Positions 32,734 through 34,214 of a DNA stretch of 34,214 nt are shown here, in pieces. Each line of letters opens with the position of its first letter. Within the stretch, counting starts at the first letter, position 1. A program made the position numbers and the translations under genes. The notes beneath the pieces were generated by a model. It saw only the letters and a program-made list of their open reading frames with translations, was not told where the DNA came from and searched no databases. The DNA comes from an uncultured Sutterella sp. (GTDB lineage Bacteria > Pseudomonadota > Gammaproteobacteria > Burkholderiales > Burkholderiaceae_F). The stretch is from assembly GCA_900545335.1 (NCBI GenBank), contig UQYP01000014.1, positions 1 through 34,214 of the forward strand, read 5' to 3'.

Positions 32734-33831
32734 ATGCAAGTTTTAGTTGTAGGTAGTGGTATCTCGGGAGCAACTGTTGCCAGATGCTTAGCTGACCAAA
32801 ACCACAATGTCACGGTGATCGATGAAAAACCTCATGTTGCTGGTAATTGCTACGACTATTTTGATGAGAATGGTATTGATGTTCATCAATATGGGACACA
32901 TATTTTCCATACTGATGTCAAGGCTGCTTGGGATTTTGTATCGCGTTTTACCCAGTGGTTCCCTTATCAACATAAAGTTGTCGCGCTCATTGACGGCCAA
33001 TTAATTCCTATACCGTTTAATTTGAATTCTATTGACAAGATATTTCCACCTTCAATAGCCAAGCGTTTGGAAGAAAAATTATTAACCAGTTTTGGTTTCA
33101 ATGTTAAGGTGCCCATCCTAGAACTTCGTAAGACCGGTGATAAAGACTTATTGTTCTTAGCGGACTTTATCTATGAAAGGGTTTTCTTGCATTACACATT
33201 GAAGCAATGGGGAATGAGACCCGAGGACTTAGATCCAATGGTTACCGGTCGGGTCCCCGTTTATATCAGCCGAGATGACCGTTATTTCCAAAACCGTTAT
33301 CAAGGAATTCCGCTTGAAGGTTATACTAAGTTGATCGGAAATATGCTCGAACATGAGCGTATTAATTTGAAACTTTCTACCAAGTTTGATCATACGATGT
33401 TAAAGGATTTTGATAAGGTTTATTACACAGGACCTATTGATGAATTCTTTGATTATGAGTTGGGAGAGCTGCCTTACCGGAGTCTTCATTTTGATTTTTT
33501 TACTTTCAATAGACCATATTTTCAAACTAATTCTGTAGTAAATTATCCCTGTAATTACGACTTTACCCGTATTGGTGAGTACAAGTATTTTTTAGATACT
33601 GTTTCTAGTAAGACAGTAGTCTCTTATGAATATCCGCAAGCTTTTGTACGGGGACAAAACGAACGTTATTACCCTGTTCCTTCAGATAAAAATAAGGCTT
33701 TATATGAAAAGTATCTGGAAAAGTCGAAAGAATTAGCTGATAAGGTAGTCTTTTTGGGTCGATTAGGTGACTATAAATACTATGATATGGATAAGGCTGT
33801 AGCTCGAGCGTTGGAATTAGTGAGAAAGTAG
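32734..33831 (+). CDS. glf: UDP-galactopyranose mutase
   Basis: This 365-residue flavoenzyme interconverts UDP-galactopyranose and UDP-galactofuranose for surface polysaccharide. The N-terminal FAD-binding GSGISG lies at residues 7-12, then AGNCYDYFDENGIDVHQYG and HIFHTD, the classic Glf signature. RVPVYISRDDRYF lies near 172, and LGRLGDYKYYDMD near the C-terminus contains the conserved arginine and YYDMD. Length fits the family (about 370). The ATG at 32734 has GGAG seven bases upstream; the TTG at 32722 falls within that site and is rejected. It probably marks the resumption of host chromosome. Confidence 0.95.
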   Translation: MQVLVVGSGISGATVARCLADQNHNVTVIDEKPHVAGNCYDYFDENGIDVHQYGTHIFHTDVKAAWDFVSRFTQWFPYQHKVVALIDGQLIPIPFNLNSIDKIFPPSIAKRLEEKLLTSFGFNVKVPILELRKTGDKDLLFLADFIYERVFLHYTLKQWGMRPEDLDPMVTGRVPVYISRDDRYFQNRYQGIPLEGYTKLIGNMLEHERINLKLSTKFDHTMLKDFDKVYYTGPIDEFFDYELGELPYRSLHFDFFTFNRPYFQTNSVVNYPCNYDFTRIGEYKYFLDTVSSKTVVSYEYPQAFVRGQNERYYPVPSDKNKALYEKYLEKSKELADKVVFLGRLGDYKYYDMDKAVARALELVRK

Positions 33832-33849
33832 CTTTATTTATTTAACGAA

Positions 33850-33872
33850 AGGCTTGTCAAAGTGACAAGCCT
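33850..33872 (+). terminator. Hairpin after glf, probable terminator
   Basis: AGGCTTGTCA (33850-33859) and TGACAAGCCT (33863-33872) are perfect 10-base arms around a three-base loop, 19 bases past the glf stop. Only a weak AT-rich tail follows, so termination may be partial and read into pgi. Confidence 0.6.
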
Positions 33873-33909
33873 TAAATTCAAGATTTAATTCGTTTAACTA
33901 TTACGAAAA

Positions 33910-34214
33910 ATGAAAACATATTTTTCGGATTCTTGTCCAAATTGTGAAATTAAAGCTTGTGGTTTGACTCTCAATATCAGTCGTCAGCGTCTGAGTGACG
34001 CTGAGTATGAAAGTCTTTTAAAAAAGGCGCGCGACCTAAAGCTTTTGGATGCTCAGAGAAAAATGGTTGAGGGCGACTTTGTCAATGCTTCAGAAAAAAG
34101 ACAGGCCTTGCATACCTCACTGCGCTCGTTCGATCCGAGAAGTCCTCATTTCGCAGAAGTCGAAGAAACCCGAGAAAGAATGTATGCCTTAGCCGATGCT
34201 ATCCGCAGCGGTCA
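33910..34214 (+). CDS. pgi: Glucose-6-phosphate isomerase, N-terminal part
   Basis: The first 101 codons of a gene run off the window. NASEKRQALHTSLRSFDPRS near residues 61-80 matches the N-terminal substrate-site signature of glucose-6-phosphate isomerase (N-x-T/S-E-x-R-x-x-L-H-x-x-L-R). The helix with MYALADAIRSG follows, as in the family. Pgi interconverts glucose-6-phosphate and fructose-6-phosphate in the cytoplasm and feeds nucleotide-sugar synthesis as well as glycolysis. The ATG at 33910 has only an A-rich leader. The CPNCEIKAC at residues 9-17 is unusual but does not touch the catalytic region. Confidence 0.85.
   Translation, partial: MKTYFSDSCPNCEIKACGLTLNISRQRLSDAEYESLLKKARDLKLLDAQRKMVEGDFVNASEKRQALHTSLRSFDPRSPHFAEVEETRERMYALADAIRSG

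Noticed and set aside
1..34214. CRISPR arrays, tRNA or rRNA genes
   Set aside because: No spaced direct repeats, cloverleaf-like or ribosomal RNA sequences were found on reading the window.

Overview
The window carries a nearly complete conjugation gene set of the F-type mating-pair-formation class, with a MobH (SXT/R391-like) DNA-processing module. It lies in the chromosome of a Gram-negative proteobacterium. Moderate GC, lower in the flanking accessory genes, together with the adjoining glf and pgi genes and the AAA/DUF4143 ATPases, would fit a gut Burkholderiales such as the Sutterellaceae. That taxonomic guess is inference and has not been tested.

Layout. (a) 1-276: what looks like the right end of an IS200/IS605 (TnpB) element, next to the 3' tail of a gene. 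(b) 475-5588: an AT-rich accessory block with two AAA/DUF4143 ATPases, one AAA/DUF234 ATPase and a GIY-YIG protein. (c) 5982-25123, all on the minus strand: traA-L-E-K-B-dsbC-V-C-(80-aa gene)-trbI-S26 peptidase-traW-U-trbC-(TraN-like)-traN-F-H-G. The genes are tightly packed, with many ATGA or TAATG overlaps, so this is probably one 19-kb operon read leftward from a promoter region near 25.2 kb. (d) 25625-27094, plus strand: a family 2 glycosyltransferase and a small coiled-coil protein, placed as cargo between the two transfer operons. (e) 27174-32516, minus strand: an unknown gene, traI (MobH relaxase), traD (coupling ATPase) and a DUF4400 membrane gene, ending in a hairpin terminator. (f) 32734 to the end, plus strand: UDP-galactopyranose mutase (glf) and the start of glucose-6-phosphate isomerase (pgi), probably host chromosome.

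How the genes work together. TraI and TraD would nick and deliver DNA. TraA is the pilin. TraL/E/K/B/V/C/W/U/TrbI/TrbC/F/H/G build the envelope channel and pilus. TraN and TraG stabilise mating pairs. The DsbC-like protein and the CxxC-bearing TraF probably fold the very cysteine-rich TraN, TraN-like and TraU proteins.

Main oddities. traG is interrupted by one in-frame amber codon (7047-7049). traC is split by a one-base shift at a G6 tract just after its Walker A motif. The gene upstream of traI contains a C9 tract whose gain or loss of one base would truncate it. The relaxase seems to lack the HD-type metal ligands expected of MobH. No integrase, excisionase or attachment site was seen. The element may therefore be a recently inactivated integrative conjugative element, or one switched by homopolymer tracts. 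Resequencing is needed to tell these from assembly errors.
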